Below the pieces are notes generated by a model. It was not told the DNA's origin and did no database searches. It saw only the letters and a list, made by a program, of their open reading frames with translations. The translations under genes and the position numbers were made by a program. Below are positions 49,896-64,000 of a stretch of DNA of 64,000 nucleotides, piece by piece (positions within the stretch are counted from its first letter, which is position 1; every line of letters begins with the position of its first letter). The stretch comes from Trichoplusia ni. Lineage: Eukaryota; Arthropoda; Insecta; Lepidoptera; Noctuidae. The stretch lies in contig NC_039478.1 of assembly GCF_003590095.1 (NCBI RefSeq), forward strand, positions 7,254,001 to 7,318,000. The letters run 5' to 3'.

Positions 49896-52800
49896 TATTA
49901 TATAAATTTGTAAGTCCTACAGGCCTCTTCCTGTATAAGGAAAGTTTAAGTGACTTCAGATTCCAATATTGAATCTAGGTTTCCTCAAGATGTGTACCTT
50001 CACCATTTATCAGTGCTATCTTAGAATAATTTATAAAGTATAACTTTGATTAAGTCATATTAGTGTTTTGCCTGTTATGGTATCGCACCAGCACCTCGTA
50101 CATGAAAATCCATTTACAAAGGCGCAAGGCTACGACGACTTTATTAAATTCCCTTGCTTACATTGAAAATTAATTTTGTAATATAAATAAAGTAATAAAT
50201 TGGACCTAATTTCTAAGATAGTGTCTGAAAACAGTACCTTTGGCTGCGGTAGATGAATTATCCCATTTATACTCTCTCAGACCGATCGACCCCTCTGCCA
50301 GTGAATAAAAGATGAGTTTGCAAATGTGGAAGACGAGGCCCTCCTATTGAAAACTTCTGACATATTACGTCACCTCATAATCTAGAAATCATTTTCCCCT
50401 ATTTCGGATGCCGTAATGTCAAACGTATAAAATGATTTTATGACGTTGAAGAACGATAAAGACAATGTTATTCTTATTGCGATACTTACCATGATATTAT
50501 TTGGTAATTGACGACAGCGTTTAAAAGTAATATTTGGCTGAATATTGAATAAAAAGAAATTACAACTGAATGTGACGTCATTATATTCTTTTATTTGTGA
50601 TGTTCATTTATTCTCCTAACCTAATACTAAATTGAAACCACAGTCGAAGTACCTAATACATTCAAGTCTTAATAGACATGATATTCTACGCCGGCATTAT
50701 TTTCTTCTCACAATATTTTTATACGAAATTTTGTAAGGAAAAAAGAAAAACTTCAATCAATATTAAAGTCAAAGCGTTTATTCCGCTCGGATCGAGTTTC
50801 TTATCTAATTTAACTTGTTAATGTGACACCATCTGTAGAGTCCGCTGTCGACGACTTTATGTACGAATAAACTGTCTCTTTGGACTTTCAGGTGCCTGGG
50901 ACGCTTTATTTATAGTTTTTCTATAGATATCTAGGTTTAGAGAAAAGTTAGATTGCTATGTGTGCTTCTTTGCTTATCTTTATATAGTTCACACATACTT
51001 TTATTATGTACCTAATTAAACGCCGGTATTTTATTCATAAGCTATGCAGCTAGCTAGCAGTAGTGAGGTACTAATTACTAGCCAGAGGTTCGAAAAATGA
51101 CGTTTTCTCTTTTACCCTAGTAGCTGTAGATGTTGGATTAAAAAAACCTAGATGAATTGTGATAATCATTCGATATTGATTCATCTATTTCATATTTTCA
51201 TCCGTGCTGAATGCTGATAAACGAGTTTACTTTAACAGAAATAGATAGGAGGACATTTAACGAAATTCGATACTTCATTTTGTAAACGAAGTAACGAATC
51301 AAAGAACAAAGAGGTTACTATTCGACTGAAATAGTCGTGAATACCGACCTAGGTAACAATACCACAAATTCACGCACGACTTTGTCGAATTTAATTGAAA
51401 CATGCTCGAATTCAGCGTTTTCAATAGCTCTATATTGAACACCCACTTTGATTTTATATCGATTGTTCGCAAAAAGCGTCGATACTATTTCCTAGATACG
51501 GCCTGTATTCGATTCTCTTTCGTTACGTAACGTTCAATCCACTTCGAAAGCTCTTAATTCTATTAGTGAGGACATCCCTGTTTTATATCCGTAATTGATC
51601 GCTTGGGGATTCCCGAAGAAATGATATTATATTTATAAACGTGTTTCAAGCGTGTTAATTGTCAATTAAATGGTTTGAGCTAAATTTTTGTATCTATTTG
51701 TACTGATATAAATTGTTTTTAGTTGTGCTTAGTTATATTTAATAAGCATTTTCTACTAAAGTAGAGTAGGTATAAATATTAAAAAGAGGTTACAATTTAA
51801 TGATAATCATTTCTCATTTTGACCGTTACGAGACAAAATTAAAGAAAAACTGTGACCTGAAATAAAAATGTCAAAAGAAAAATTGTTAAAATTAATATAA
51901 TTGACGGTACAAGATAAAATTAACCTAATTTTATTTCGCCGACACAAAAACTTTAGTCTTCTTTTTCAGTCCATCGATTATAAAAATATCTTTGGGTCTA
52001 GAAACTTTTCTAAGGTAAAATTATCAAGAAAGTTCAGTAGCTATCCAATTTTGCCAGCAGGCCATTCAGGCCATAGGAAGATTAAGATAAAAGCTATGAA
52101 CTTTAATTTACCTACAGATCTGTCATAACTATATTTGTATTTCCAAAAGCTTAATTGCTTTTTTTTAAAGAAACATATGTGCATTCAGATTAAGTATTTC
52201 AAATATTGTGAACATTAAAAACACCGATACTCACCAAATCGATATGCTAACTTTAATTACCAGAATATTTCATCAGCCAGGCCCGATATGTGGCCCCAGT
52301 GGTAATGTGGTAATATTGCATGACTGCACCGGCGCCTCGCCGTCGTCGGCATTAAATTTTGAAGTCAGTGATCCATCCGCCGGGAAATTGGCCGACTCCG
52401 GGCTCCCTATTAAATTAGGAGTGGGAGATACTGCCCAATTCGTGTTTCGAGAACAATGCAATTAAGATAAAGCGGATTAAGTATTATGAGGGCTAAGGGA
52501 CCGAAATAAACAATTTAATCATCTAGCATCAGGGCGTAATAGCTACGTGAGGTAAAAACGTAAAAAATGTTTTAATATAAAAAAGGTTTTACAACGGAAG
52601 GTTCAAAAATATTATTTAGGTTTAAAATTATACGTTGCTTATAAAATATCAGAGAAATGACTGTTGAACCATTTATGTTCAGATGCGTCGGAAATTAAGA
52701 TAAACGGCCAAAGATCACTCGATTCGTGTGACAGTACTTAAGCCATTATAATTCTATTAGGAAGTCAATTATAACGTACCCAGATAATCCGGGCCTTGGA

Positions 52801-55800
52801 AGCGGTAGAATAAGGTCGGATTAGCTTTAAGTTATGGATGTACCCCTGTCTTTAGGCTTGCGTAAAGACTTCATTAACCTAAAGTATTCAACTATGAAGT
52901 TTTTCTGGGTCAAGGTGTAGATAAGCTTTTTAATATCAAAACCCAAGTTTTTAATTCATTTTCTTGTTTTACGCTTTTAACAAAGATAGCATCTGCCAAA
53001 GTGCATTGCAATTCAGGTCATAATTTCAATTGAAAATATTTACAACCGGACAGTAGGGTGTTACAAGCTAAACTTCAACACAGTTCTATTTTCGTAGACA
53101 GAATAAATTGGTGTTACATTGGCGCCTACGCGTTTTCAATTAAATAGAAATCCCATTTCTGTTTCTATCTCTTTACGAAACAATAAAGTCAATAGCCGAC
53201 CCAATTTGGGACTAACTCTAGAACATACAATGTTTCTAACAATATGAGACCCAGATTATAACTAAGGGCCTTATAATTTATGTAACACACGTAGAAAAAT
53301 TACACAAATTTGGGCTGTAAATAAATATATTTTTCGCAGATTTTCCGCTGCTTTTGATTGATGTAAAGTTTGTCTTGTCAGTCATAAAGGATGGACAAAA
53401 TCCTCAAAGATTGAACACAAAATTGTTCTAGTGAAACATTGAAATTGTTCAGTTGGGTCGAGGCCTTTATTTACCGTCTAAATTAAACATTAACAAGACA
53501 GAAAGCCCTCATCTCTATGCAAATGTTAGTCCGTTCATTTTAGCCTCGCTATATAACATTGACAAATCAGAAATTGGCCAGTCTGGAATAATAATAAAGG
53601 GATTTGGATCTCTGGTGAATGATTTTCTAAAATACGGTATTATGCTGGCTCGCAGTACATATTACTTATTAATGTGATCATCCATCATAATACACCGGGT
53701 AGGGTAGTAATATGATAGTTTCAGGAGAGGAATTGACGACGGGATTCTAATAACACGAACGTTCATCAATCATTAGGATTATTATTGACGGCAGCGTAAA
53801 AAAACGAGAGACATTTTTTTGTAAAGAAAAAACCAACCGAAAATATTCTTAAAGTCAAAAAGGATTTTATTTTCTTTCTGTTTAGAAATAGCTCGAAATT
53901 AAAATTCTCGTGATTGTGCTAATTTTAAAATCTCGCTCACATTTAGATTTTTCCGCAAGATAATTACTTTTCTGAATATTGGGTTGTTTCCTCCGCTTAA
54001 TGGAACAACTGAAATAGGTTTCGAAAAAATCCGGAAAAATACTACAAAAAAAAGAAAAGAAAAAGTTAGAAAAAAGTAGCTTAACGAAGACAAGCAAACA
54101 CGTTTATCGATACTCGTTTGATTTCTAAAAGTTTCTGTCGATGTTTTCGCCGTCCATTACAAGATTACAGTTGGGATCGAACTCTCGTTGGAAACTGCAA
54201 ACTCGAAACGTTTGAGGTCTAACTACCAGCCGTATTGGAAAGCACTTCGGCAGTCGGAAACACTTTGGCTTGCTAGCTGCATTATACAGTTTTCGTGTAA
54301 CTGGCTACAAACTTGTATCTACTTTGGAGTTTCTGATCTTAAGTTTCTAGAAGCTATTCAACTTTTAATAAAGTTTGTGATGACAGTTAATATCTTCGTA
54401 TGTTATTCGTTAGATGGTATGAAACCGCAGAATATACAAAGATTTATGCTGTGATATCACTGATTGGAAGTTAGGTGTCAATGTATGTTGGACAGGTTGC
54501 TGCCTTGACAGGCATTAAGTCCGATTTTGTACATTTTTCATGAAAATAAATTTAATTAAGTAAGGATAAGTTGAACAGAAAAATGATTTAAGTAGAAACG
54601 AGCACTTTAGCGACTTGTAAATGCCCAAGGGTCGAACAAAGAATTGCCTTTTTATATGGAGACGGAAAGAGCAATGATCTAGAACAAGACTCTTCTTCAA
54701 TTTCTAATATCATTACGAATATTTATTTATTAAATTTTAAACACTGTTCGCAATTTATTACTTCCCTTTTCCACGAAGCACATTGTTTTCAAATAGATGT
54801 TATCCGATAAATCCTTGTTTAACTTAAACCTGTTCCAAACATCTCTATATTTAGATAAAACATTAACCAATTAATAGTTAGGGGTTTGTGCCGTCGCAAT
54901 CTCCTGTCGTACAGAACTTACAGGGAACCCGTTGTTTCTTGTTCTTGGAATAAGATAGCTCTATCAAAGTCAAATATTTGTTACTTGGCGTGTTATATAA
55001 ACTTGTTCCATATATACCAAGACATAAGGATGTTTACCAACTTGACAATTCCACATAAATAATAGCTGTTCTCTATGGTTTCGCCCGCATTCTCACCGCT
55101 CCTTGCCACGTGATTATTATTAATTTATTTCCAAAATTTTGTTCGGAATTGGCAATAATAAAGAAAAAAAATTAAAAATATATTTTTTTCGTGATGTCTA
55201 AAAGTCTTATCTCCTCAATAGATTATCTGATATATATATATTTTTTAATCGAACCGATACTTATTCAGCCTTTTAAGGTAATATTTTTGTTTATTTATTT
55301 AAAAACGTTTTCCTCATGCATACTTATCAGGATCGCCTGACTAATTTCATACCCTACCGGGGACCTGTCCTGTGCTATCGCGGTGTCGGCGAGGTCGTGT
55401 CTTCAACCGTTTTTGTTACGGTTGGGAAATGAAACTCAATGCTCATAGTTGTACAGTGAGCTAGTACACTTTCATAAATCTAATAATTTATTTTATTACG
55501 CTTATTATTTATTTATTTTACGCTTTATTCCAATTTCTGATATAGAAATATATCGAGCCACAAAACCAGTATTCTATTATCCCGACATTTGACTTTACAT
55601 AGTGTACTCTGTATCAATGATTCAAAGCTAATAAACCGAACGTATTGTGTACGAACAGGGATCCCTTTGTCCGCGCCGACGTCAAAGGACCCGAACAGAG
55701 CTTCGTTAGTGTTCACAATCAAAATATAATTTAAAAGGAATTTACCGTTTTGAAACAGTTCGATTTCTAAATTGAAGTGATTGAGTAGCTCGAAATTTTA

Positions 55801-58800
55801 GTTCGTAGAAATGACAATGTCCAGCAAGTGATATATTTTATTTAAAAAAAAAATTCACCAAGAACAGGAGCTAGGCTACGACTTAAAGAATCATGGTGTG
55901 GAAAGGATGCTGCTCTACGCCCTGTATTGTGCTGTCTCGCTTTCACTATCATAATAATGTGACCTATATTAAGACGTGATAATAGATCTTCTGATAAGAG
56001 GATAACAGGAAATACACAGTAAATCATACAATGATAATGCAACCTTATAATGAGAAAATAACTTTTAAAATCTGTTTAGTGGTTTACACTTAAAAGCGTA
56101 ACCAACAAATAAACTCACATTTGCATTTCGAATATTAGTTGCGATTAGGATTAGTTAGCCGTGACATTCGGTTGATGGACGTCGACCTCAACTTAGCTCG
56201 GGTTAAGCTAGGCACAAGAAGACGTGCGGTCGGGTTTATGCCATGTTCATATAACCTAACTACGTAATGTGCCCATTGTCCTAAATTGTACATGTTTACC
56301 TCATAATGCTCTTTGCGGTCAGTTGATGTTTCGGTCGATAAACCAATAATGGTTATTTAAGTATGGTAGGAGCATATGCGTGCCTAATTTTTTTTTATAG
56401 AACATAAAACGTATTTGGCAATGGCTCATTATTTGACGGGACTCCAAAAGGTAAAATTGCTTTGTAAAAATCAAATAGCTTTAAATAAAGCTTGTGAAGA
56501 GGTGTCGTTGCCTGTTAAAGGAGGCGCCGAAAACAAGGCTTTAAGTCATCGCTTTGTCAGAACGTCAGAAAAAAATACGCATTTTCTTCTCAATTATAAA
56601 CGAAATACGGAAAAAACGTTTTGTTTTTCTGTACAGAAACATTTCAGCTATTCATCTACTTAATTATAACGAAGAAACTTGTTTAGGGATCTTATTTTGT
56701 CCGTAACATGGTCGTAAAACAAGTTGTTTACGACAAGCATTCCTGAATATTTCTCCAAGTAATTCTATAACCACATATCCTTCAAAACTTCTATACGTTA
56801 TGGGGGAGACGTAAATAATAATAATACTGGCGCCTGACTAACGAATTGAGCAATGATAGTCGACGACCCGACTGTTACAGTCAATATTTAGTTTGGTAAG
56901 GGTAAATTCAATGTTCCGCTGAAAAAATAAGAATATATTTTACTCAGATTTTTATTTTGTAAACAGGAACGTAGAAGATGTATAAGTAAACAAAACTATT
57001 AAGGAGATTTTGGATGGATATTTTATTGAGATCATTGATGCCAGACTAGACAACTTTACGGTTTTTCTCACATCTATTCCCATTATTTCATCTCTATCCA
57101 TCAAATAATTATTGAGCGATTTAGTCGCAAACAATTTACATACATAAAGGCAGAATTTCTGGCAGAATATCCTAAAAACAAATGACGATCTATAATGCTG
57201 CACAAATTATTAATACATTTATTTCAATCTTAAGCAGAATAGAACAAGGAACGCGTTATCTCAGCATGTCCGTGTCTCTCGTTTCCAGTTATTGCCATTT
57301 CTCTGACGCGATAAAGCAACCAGCGACAATCGACTGACAGACAACTTGCATTTACGGAGATAGGAAACTGCGCAGTTGTCTGAGCAAAACTTCGTCTTGC
57401 ATTCACAATGATATAATTAAAGCAGGAGTTGGACTTGTACGCTTATGTTAATTAAAGAATGGTGGATTTGGAATTTCAGACACACGAATTAAATATGTAG
57501 ACATTATTCCTAGTTTCTATGTAATTTACGTGTATTTTGGTATAAGATGTACAAGCATGTAGCTATGTTGCATTCATAAAGCTTTCTTATAATACTAAAA
57601 AATGAGTTTTAGAGACGATTAAAACTTTTAAAAATAGCTAATATAGCAGTCTGATACAAATATTAACGATACTTTTCCCGCTCCGCGCTGTCGCGTCCCA
57701 CCCGTCCGGTTCACCCCGAACAATTGCATGAGAAACAAAAGACGCGAGCACCAGTGGCGCGGAAGACCGCGCGCGGGTCATGTTCACGAAGCAACCTTTG
57801 TGTGACCGTGACATATTCAAATCTTTTCATTGCTTTCATGCTTCAGATAATAATTTTCGCATAGATAAATTTGTTACTGAAAAATATGAAAATAAACAAC
57901 GAACGCAGCTTAAAAACTAAAAATTTGCAGTTTATATATATAGCTAAAGTACTTATGTAATCATGACCATGACGTAATCAAATGTTTTCATTGCTACAGA
58001 AAAACATTGTCACATTTGTGAATTGTGTGTTTTTGTTTGTCACAATGAAAACATAAATGAAAAACAAGGGCGGAATTGAGAAAACTTTCTAATATAAGTA
58101 TGTTTAAAAATGGTATAGAACTAAAGCAATGAGAAATAGTACCTAAATACCTAGCCACTAAAACTGCTATTTGTATAGGAGTTGGGCGAAGCTCAAACAG
58201 AATGCTACGTTTAGATTTTAAAGGGGTTTTGCGTTAGCGGTGTAGCGTTGAGTGTCAAAGCGACGCGGTGCCGCGATTTAGGAATTAGGATGTTACCAAA
58301 TCAGAATGGCACTGTTAAATGGATTTTTCCGGATAAAAATGCAGATATTGACGAGGTTGAAGGTTGCTTACTTGGTAAAGTCCAACTGTGTGATATTTTC
58401 AAGGATTTCGACTACCTGTCTTCCTAGGTGCCTAAGTATTTTTGAGTTTTTGGGTCACCTGTAACGGTATCCATTTAACGTATATGAATATATGACTACG
58501 ATATATTCGTAGTTGAATCCGATACTTGGGCCACATTCCACAGCTGAATTTCCATTTCATGCTATCGGTCGACTATTGCTGCATCAAATTGTTCTGCAAA
58601 CTATTCACTAGGTATCACACGTACCTGTCTATTTTATGTATACCGAAAATCCGTCCTCGAGCTACATTGTCTGTTTCGGCATTGGAAACTTGGTTCTCTC
58701 GTTCAACTCTTCTATATTTAGCTATATGTAGACATAGACTGGTCTACAGACATGGCATCGAGCTTAAAACTTTTTGCTAGTAATTAATAAAACAGAAGCT

Positions 58801-61800
58801 AGGATTCGAGTTACTGCATTTAAAAAAGACGCTCACTTTGTGTTTGTAATTACGATTCCACGTTTATTTATTTTTTAAACAAAACGAAACCACTGTTTAT
58901 TTAACTTTCAGATTCGAGATAAAAATGAAGGTCTTGCATTAGCCTTGAACTTAGCATTGTGAAGCATTACTGGCCAGACTTCATCCACAAACACAGCCAA
59001 GTAGATAAAAAGATTTACGAATAACAAACTTGTAACTGCTCGTCCGAGATTCTCCAATTTGTATAAATTGTGTGGTTCTTGAAGGTTTTAGGGGAGCCTA
59101 GAGTATAATTACAAGTGAGTACTATCCACAAATTAATTAAAAGCTATCTACTAATAGGATGGGATGTTGGGACATTTACTTGTTGACTCCCAAGGGTAAA
59201 AAATTGTGACTGGAACCGTTTCTTGTTTCGTCAAAATGCACGTATATAAATAGTGAATAACTAAATTATGAATAAAATCTACTATTTTCATGTGACAAAG
59301 AAAATACACTTTTACGCTTGCAGAAATTCTAATACCATAAGATTAATAATAGAGACAGGGTTTGAAGTTTCAAACTATATTTTAAATGCAAGACCGACGA
59401 TTCTAAAAACAATTTCATTCACAAAGCTTTCCTTCCGACTCGAACGCGATCTTCTTTTTTTCACTACAAACTAGTAAATAACTAAAGAGCGAAGCGTTGA
59501 CCTATTTCGTGAAATGTCAAATAGAAAGCGATCAATATAATAGATGAATCAGAGGCTCGCTTGTCGGCAATTTGTTTTATAGTTCTATCAATAACCTACG
59601 CTTTCATGGTTATTCTCGCCATAAAAGTGCTTCCAGTGATTTATACATTTATATCAGATATTTATATGCATGGGCGTACCTTCGTTTTAGGTTGTAATGA
59701 AATTTTTCCCTTATAAATCATATCTTGGTACAATTTCAGTGTGTAACCTAGAAAAAGGTCAGACTCGGAGAAAACTAGCTTCTTTAGTTTAAGATTTAGC
59801 TTCCTAACAATGAAAACATAACAAAGCGTATTTTTTATATAGGTCCCTTTTTTCAAAACTTCTTCAGATACACAATTGATACACAACTTTACTTTTTCAA
59901 GTCAACATTTATAAGCCTCTTGCAACCATACTTAGGTACCTAATTAGTTTTAATAGTATTCAAAATATTTCTTCAGTTTTTACCAGAAATAATATTATAA
60001 TTTTTTTTTTCAAAGGAAGAGCAATTAGAACTATACAGTATTAATTTCTAAGTACTCCTAGGTCGAGAATGAATACTGAATATTCCAGTAATTACGTTAT
60101 GAGAATATAGAAATGTCGCGGCGAGACCTAAATAAGTTCTCTGTTCGTTGAAAAGCAGTTAGTGACAGTTGAGCACCTCCTGATTATAATTTATTTGCCA
60201 AAGCTTAAAACTATGAATTATGTTATTTAATTTATTCATAATGGAAACTTAACTAGAGCGTGTCGACAAAGGGTATTTTGTGTAAGATTTATATTTATGA
60301 AATTTTTAGTGATGAAGAGTTAATGATATTTTGTGGATGATACAATAAATTAGTAGATTAAAGCTATTTTGCTCGTTGTGTTGTAGAAGTTAATGAAATA
60401 AAATTTTCCACGTAAATAAGAAAATTCTGAAAATAATGCGCTTACCATGATATTGCAATTAGGAACGAATTTTTGAGCTAAAGTAGGTTCAACATATTAT
60501 CGGAATAGACAAATGTTTTTTTGGGAAAAGTTATTTGCGTAGAAGCAATTATTAAAAACTAGAGCTGCGTCGAAACACCTCTATAATTTTTTTAAACCTA
60601 TCTGTCTCTTAACGAATTCTTATTGAATAAAATTAAAATAACAAAAGCAATTTAAACCCTCAAACACAAAGTGAAAGTGAGAACCATCTATCTGTTCGTT
60701 AATTTGTCAAGGGTAAAGCTTATAAACCATTTTGACGAAACATGATTAAGATTTAATTTGGGACCCCTATTACAGACATACGGGTACGTTCTTACCTCGG
60801 GGATTAAATCTTAACGAAATGAGAAATACTTTCCACTTTTATGATTCCAATTTTTATGAAATTTGAATCGTTGAGATTTTTTTTACGAGGAATACGTATT
60901 TCTGAAACGTAAATTGTCAATTATTTCGATCGTTCTACTTTTTATGTGCTGTTAAGTCTGCCGTGTAAATGGGTTGCTTACATATTTATCCATTTATCCA
61001 GTTTCGGTATAGACTATTTTAATATTACATGTCAAATCCAGATGATTTCTGAAATTGTATGGCATATAGGTTAACCAGCTTTACTTTTATCGATAGGTCC
61101 TGTACTGAGCCGTTTTTGTTTTCAGTTTCAGTACCTATATTATCCATAACTGGCTACTAAACATCGCTGTTATTTACAATCGTGACAAAACAATATTAAA
61201 ATAGAATTTATAGCAAAACAATACATTTCTTCCACTCAAAACAAAAGACGATTCAAAGTTGAATCCTAAATAATCTTAATCACCATACTTATTCTGTTCA
61301 TAAATCTGGCTAACAAATGCAGGATTCCACTTAATTGTTGAAATGTAACAAAAATTAGTATTCATTGTGTTGTCTGCGAGTACAATGGAGGACTATTGTA
61401 TTATCATCCGTAGTCCCTATCTTATCTTAATTAAGTGAGGCAGTCACCGAAAAAACGGAAGGTGAGAAGTTTGGTTAACATCGATCCGGAAAATGTGGTG
61501 GCGGTATGGTGTGACGTCATATTTTTGGACTTGACTAACAACCATGCTATTTCAAAGACACATATATGTACTTTCCAAAGTAAGTTTGGGTTTCCAATAC
61601 ATAATGTTTAATAGCTAATTGTACATTATAAAAAATACTACTAAAAAGTTTCATATGAAATTAATATTTAGGTAAGTTATTAACAAATTTTATAAACAGT
61701 TACAATTTGAAATAATTTAATCTGTCTCATCACTTTCATTCCAAAATCAGATTAAGATACTTTTCAAGTAGGTATCTACCAAGTTAATGAATACCAGCTT

Positions 61801-63012
61801 TTAAAATAATAATTCTTTCATCAATGACGGGCCGGCAAAAATAATTTTCCTTGAAAATGAATTCTTTCTGGATACGTAAGTTCATTAATAATGTCGATTG
61901 CGTCATATCACCCACGATATTCGTGTCCCAATCAAAATAGCAGGCTTCGGTCGTAATTTATCTTAATGATAACCCAATTTCCAGATTTATTTTCTCATCG
62001 GAGTTTTCTTTTCATAATAAATCTACTTCAATGTGTATTAAAATACTTTTATAGTGTTAATGCGTAGGTAGAGGTTGATCGACAGGTTTAATCTGATAAT
62101 AAGGTAGAGTACTTTTAAAATAGTTTTTAGTGGCTGTTTTATTAGGGCTATTTCAGGTATATGAATAAGTTAAGTCTTGAACTAGAAATGAATGGCTTTT
62201 TAATTGCCTAAACAAAGTCGCAAACGTATAACAAAATCTCTTTTTAGCGGCGGAACAATAACGAGAAAAAAAAGGATACAATAAAATAATCCTGTGTCTG
62301 CTTTAAGACTAACGATAGATATAGATAGGTTTCCAATATTACATGTATGTACAAGAAGATTCGACCTAGTACCGACCTTAAATAATAGATGTTTGTACAT
62401 TTATATTCAACTTTTTATTTGACATGTACAGAGGGTCTGATTTGATTTCAATGAATATTTAATATAGGGTAAGTCGGTACACAAATAAACATAATAACAA
62501 ATGTACACAAACAAAGTATATTATGTTGGCTCTTTTATCGACTTACAGGACCAAAAATAAATAGAATTGTGTAAACAAGTAAATGTATTGAATACACTCT
62601 GAAGAGACGTTGTACGCCCACATTTTACTTGAGACGGTAATAAATCAAATTACTGACGGTCTTGTGTGAAAATCTATGTACACATGTCAAGTATATACTT
62701 ATTATTCATCGGTCAGAAATAGGGTCAGTGTTTACCATATTTAAGAAAATAGTTTTTACTTCTATTTAGGTTATATAATTGTAACGTTGAATTAGACGGT
62801 TTTTATTTATAAGCGAAGTTAGCAGAACAAATACGAGGACGCGTTGCAGATGCGACGCAACCCCACAATATTGTTGTACGAAACATAAGCATAGAATCGT
62901 CGTGATAGAATAGAAAGGGTGAGGACAAGATGCAGACTATTTTACGTCTTTGACGTACATTATGTTGAATATGCATTTTGTTTTTTTTTTGTCTTCAAAA
63001 ATATATTTATGA
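49896..63012. other. Gene-poor region, no gene supported
   Basis: About 13 kb of AT-rich sequence. Short open frames are scattered on both strands, but none has an ATG, splice sites and a plausible protein together. Two locally GC-rich stretches (52290-52465 and 57660-57800) are open on both strands and may be conserved non-coding elements or remnants of repeats. A hairpin-type repeat fragment lies at 55893-55945. Confidence 0.4.
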
Positions 63013-63171
63013 CTAGCCGTTGCGCGCGGGTACCCTCGCTACAAATAAAAAATGATGCCACGGCAAAATCAAATCGGAAAGGTATCCTAAGTGTCGTCTA
63101 AATTCGCTCAGTGGTGAAAAAGGAACAAACACCCAAACATACAAACTTTCGCGTTTATAATATTAGTAGGA
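63013..63171 (-). mobile_element. Helitron-like element (family 2 type), minus orientation
   Basis: Read on the minus strand it starts TCCTACTAATATTATAAACG after an A, has GTTTGTATGTTTG and TTCCTTTTTCACC, and ends GCGCGCAACGGCTAG before T. Length is 159 bp. Confidence 0.65.
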
Positions 63172-64000
63172 TAAGTTTACACATTGCTTTCAAAATATCC
63201 ATTTTTTCCATTGAAACAAAAAATCTTTCTAAGACTACATTAAACCCCTTCTTAACATTTTTAGCTTGATAAATGGTACGTCTGGAAAAGCATTGAGCTC
63301 AGGATTACCAGAGCAAGTTAATGGATGTAATTAATTCACAAGTTTTATTTTAATTAATTTAGAGTTCTTTTTTCTAGAGGTAATAAATTCTTAATTCTAT
63401 TGTAGTCAATGATTTCTCACAATAAGGAACTAGCTAAAAACCGATTATTTTTTTGTAAAGTTTTTTCTACTCTTTCCGGTATTAGTTCAATAAAATATAA
63501 TAAGGTTTTAATCTAAAAACAATAACAAAGTGAACATCTATAAATTTTTCGCGACATTTAAGCGGCTAAAATTAAGCGACATGTTCTATGTACAATAATA
63601 TCGCGACATTGAATAAACGCGGATATCCAAGTTTCGTCCTTATAAGACAATACCTCACGGAGACGATATTACGCCCAAAAATATTATCTTTCAGAGTAAG
63701 CTGAGGACTACTGGGATGTTTGTGTTTGATCTAGTAATCTGCAGCCCATGGGGAGTCCATAGTGCTATAAAAGGTGAAAGAAAAAAGAAAAGGTTTACAA
63801 AAGGTTAACCTATCTGTGTATGTGTCTGTGTGTGTGTAATGTTGCGTCATAGCTTTAAAGCGGATTGTCATTGCTTTTTTTGTTTTGTTCAAAATCTGTC
63901 ACTATGAGCATCTATAATCCTATTACATTTTAAGCTGAATAAAAATTCTTTTTTGTACTAAAAAATGCATTGAGAATTCTCGTTTTCCTTTTTAGTTATC
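63172..64000. other. Window end, no gene seen
   Basis: AT-rich sequence with a short GT-rich stretch near 63815-63838 and no coding frame of interest. Confidence 0.4.

Noticed and set aside
51524..51536. Palindrome CGTTACGTAACG as a regulatory site
   Set aside because: A single 12 bp palindrome in 64 kb is expected by chance, and no gene lies near it.
54188..54454. 88-codon plus-strand frame with hydrophobic parts
   Set aside because: It opens at TTG rather than ATG, has no splice sites, and its composition is that of AT-rich intergenic DNA.
1..64000. CRISPR arrays, operons, phage or plasmid functions
   Set aside because: The window is eukaryotic, with split genes and no spaced direct-repeat arrays.

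Overview
The window reads as nuclear DNA of an insect, very probably a moth or butterfly. It is AT-rich, its genes are split into short exons with GT-AG introns, and it carries dispersed repeats I recognise as lepidopteran (Helitron-like elements ending CTAG, tRNA-derived SINEs). There is no operon structure and no sign of bacterial or viral sequence. All exon models below were built by eye from splice sites and reading-frame phase. Every complete model closes in frame, but none has been checked against transcripts.

Layout. Positions 1-600: the last two exons of an unrecognised plus-strand gene. 769-3362: a full-length Tc1/mariner-type transposon with a three-exon DD82E transposase gene. One Helitron-like element splits that gene, and a short internally deleted relative of the transposon lies 17 bp away (3380-3698). 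3820-4564: nested repeats. 4787-7137: mitochondrial enoyl reductase MECR with a duplicated terminal exon. 7461-13956: a 19-exon C2H2 zinc-finger gene containing a tandemly duplicated four-exon module. 14179-16301 (minus): HROB, the OB-fold partner of the MCM8-MCM9 helicase. 16302-20785: gene-free and repeat-rich. 20786-21769: an EF-hand protein with a polyproline tail. 22326-26090: FAF2/UBXD8, a p97 adaptor. 31049-49442 (minus): CYB5R4 (NCB5OR), including a probable first exon 12.5 kb upstream of the second. 49443-64000: no gene that I can support.

The genes are housekeeping genes with unrelated jobs: mitochondrial fatty acid synthesis (MECR), recombination repair (HROB), ER-associated degradation and lipid-droplet control (FAF2), and ER redox and lipid metabolism (CYB5R4). 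I see no functional cluster. The most interesting points are the two alternative MECR terminal exons, one of which lacks the catalytic tyrosine; the module duplication in the zinc-finger gene; the transposon whose reading frame is restored by removing the Helitron; and the remote CYB5R4 first exon with a Helitron just upstream.
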